Shown one piece after another: positions 32,497 through 32,993 of a DNA stretch of 32,993 bases. The translations under genes and the position numbers were made by a program. The stretch comes from Mycobacterium gordonae. GTDB taxonomy: Bacteria; Actinomycetota; Actinomycetes; Mycobacteriales; Mycobacteriaceae. The stretch is from the NCBI RefSeq assembly GCF_002101675.1, contig NZ_LQOY01000185.1:1-32993 (forward strand), given 5' to 3'. Numbering within the stretch: position 1 is the stretch's first letter; every line of letters starts with the position of its first letter. The notes under the pieces are model-generated. The model did no database searches, had not been told where the DNA came from, and worked only from the letters and a program-made list of their open reading frames with translations.

Positions 32497-32993
32497 GTGT
32501 CGCTGGTGTGGGTGTCGGCTGAGGCGTTGGCGGGGGCGTCACGAAACGTATCCGCGGTGGGATTGGCGTTGGTTGAGGCGGAAACGGCTGCGGAGGCTGC
32601 GATTTCGGGTGTGGCGGCAGCTGCCGGAGATGACGTGTCTGCGGGTATTGCGGCGTTGTTCGGGGAGTACGGGCGTCAGTATTACCGGGTGAGTGCTTTG
32701 ACGGTGGCGTTCGCGCAGGACTTCGGTGCGGCGCTGGCGGCAGGAGCGACTGCGTACGGGGGTGCCGAGGCGTTCAGCATGGAGCAGCTGGTGTTGGGGG
32801 TGATCAACGCGCCGACGCAGGCGATTGTGGGGCGCGCATTGATCGGTGATGGCTTGGCGGGCGGGCCGGGGCAGCCGGGAGGCCCCGGAGGCTTGTTGTG
32901 GGGTAACGGTGGACCGGGGGGTGCCGGGTTGCCCAGTGGAGCCGGCGGTGCTGGTGGGGCGGCAGGGTTGATCGGCCGCGGTGGGGTCGGTGG
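32497..32993 (+). CDS. PE_PGRS family protein, N-terminal part (runs off the right edge)
   Basis: The frame from GTG 32497 stays open to the end of the window. It begins MSLVWVSAEALAGASRNVSA, a PE domain of about 95 residues, then VINAPTQAIVGRALIGDG and Gly-Gly-Ala repeats (GGLLWGNGGPGGAG), as in PGRS proteins. YGGAE fits the YxxxD/E ESX export signal. GGGAG at 32485-32489 is the ribosome site. It differs from the PE_PGRS protein at the left edge in the PE domain, so the two are separate genes. The gap 32429-32496 has TACGGT (32454-32459), a possible -10. C-terminus and length are unknown. Confidence 0.9.
   Translation, partial: MSLVWVSAEALAGASRNVSAVGLALVEAETAAEAAISGVAAAAGDDVSAGIAALFGEYGRQYYRVSALTVAFAQDFGAALAAGATAYGGAEAFSMEQLVLGVINAPTQAIVGRALIGDGLAGGPGQPGGPGGLLWGNGGPGGAGLPSGAGGAGGAAGLIGRGGVG

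Overview
The window is GC-rich chromosomal DNA from a slow-growing Mycobacterium of the kind that carries PE_PGRS genes. The reasons are a gene order that follows the M. tuberculosis Rv3244c-Rv3268 region almost gene for gene (lpqB-mtrB-mtrA-tmk-sahH-alkX-rubB-rubA-alkB-permease-FAD enzyme-manA-SIS protein-manB-DUF3499-metallopeptidase-like-whiB2-fbiA-fbiB-mamA-manC-wbbL-rmlD-LCP-TIGR03089), near-identity of MtrA to the tuberculosis protein as I remember it, and a truncated PE_PGRS gene at each end. The species cannot be named from this alone.

Layout, left to right. 1-557: 5' part of a PE_PGRS gene on the minus strand, running off the left edge. 696-2893 (minus): a TIGR03089-like protein and an LCP (LytR-CpsA-Psr) cell-wall ligase. 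2958-5836 (plus): rmlD-wbbL-manC, which make and use dTDP-rhamnose and GDP-mannose for the arabinogalactan linker and mannosylated envelope lipids. 5844-5903: a tandem 30-nt palindromic repeat. 5879-10542: an accessory catabolic island (F420-type oxidoreductase, fumarylacetoacetase-type hydrolase, vicinal-oxygen-chelate dioxygenase, aromatic-ring FAD hydroxylase; divergent TetR regulator with two operator-like palindromes). I do not recall this island in the tuberculosis version of the locus. 10549-15009 (minus): fbiA-fbiB-mamA-NUDIX, coupled by start/stop overlaps; it makes coenzyme F420 and an orphan adenine methyltransferase. 15010-15340: long whiB2 upstream region with a good promoter candidate. 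15341-16805: whiB2, a degenerate metallopeptidase-like gene and a DUF3499 gene. 16862-20554 (plus): manB, a SIS-like protein and manA, which with manC complete the route from fructose-6-phosphate to GDP-mannose. 20538-23494: an FAD monooxygenase and a divergent amino-acid permease. 23607-25848 (plus): alkB-rubA-rubB-alkX alkane hydroxylase operon behind a 26-bp operator-like palindrome. 25952-28169: sahH and tmk, separated by a second copy of the tandem 30-nt repeat. 28250-32385: mtrA-mtrB-lpqB. 32392-32428: two hairpins and a T-run. 32497 to the end: a second PE_PGRS gene running off the right edge.

Most of the window is conserved envelope-precursor, signalling and redox-cofactor chromosome. 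The novel part is the 4.7-kb catabolic island. Its left edge lies inside a dispersed repeat, it sits beside the F420 biosynthesis operon, and its first gene is predicted to use F420. No tRNA, rRNA, insertion sequence, CRISPR array or phage gene was seen. All assignments are from reading the sequence; no search was run.
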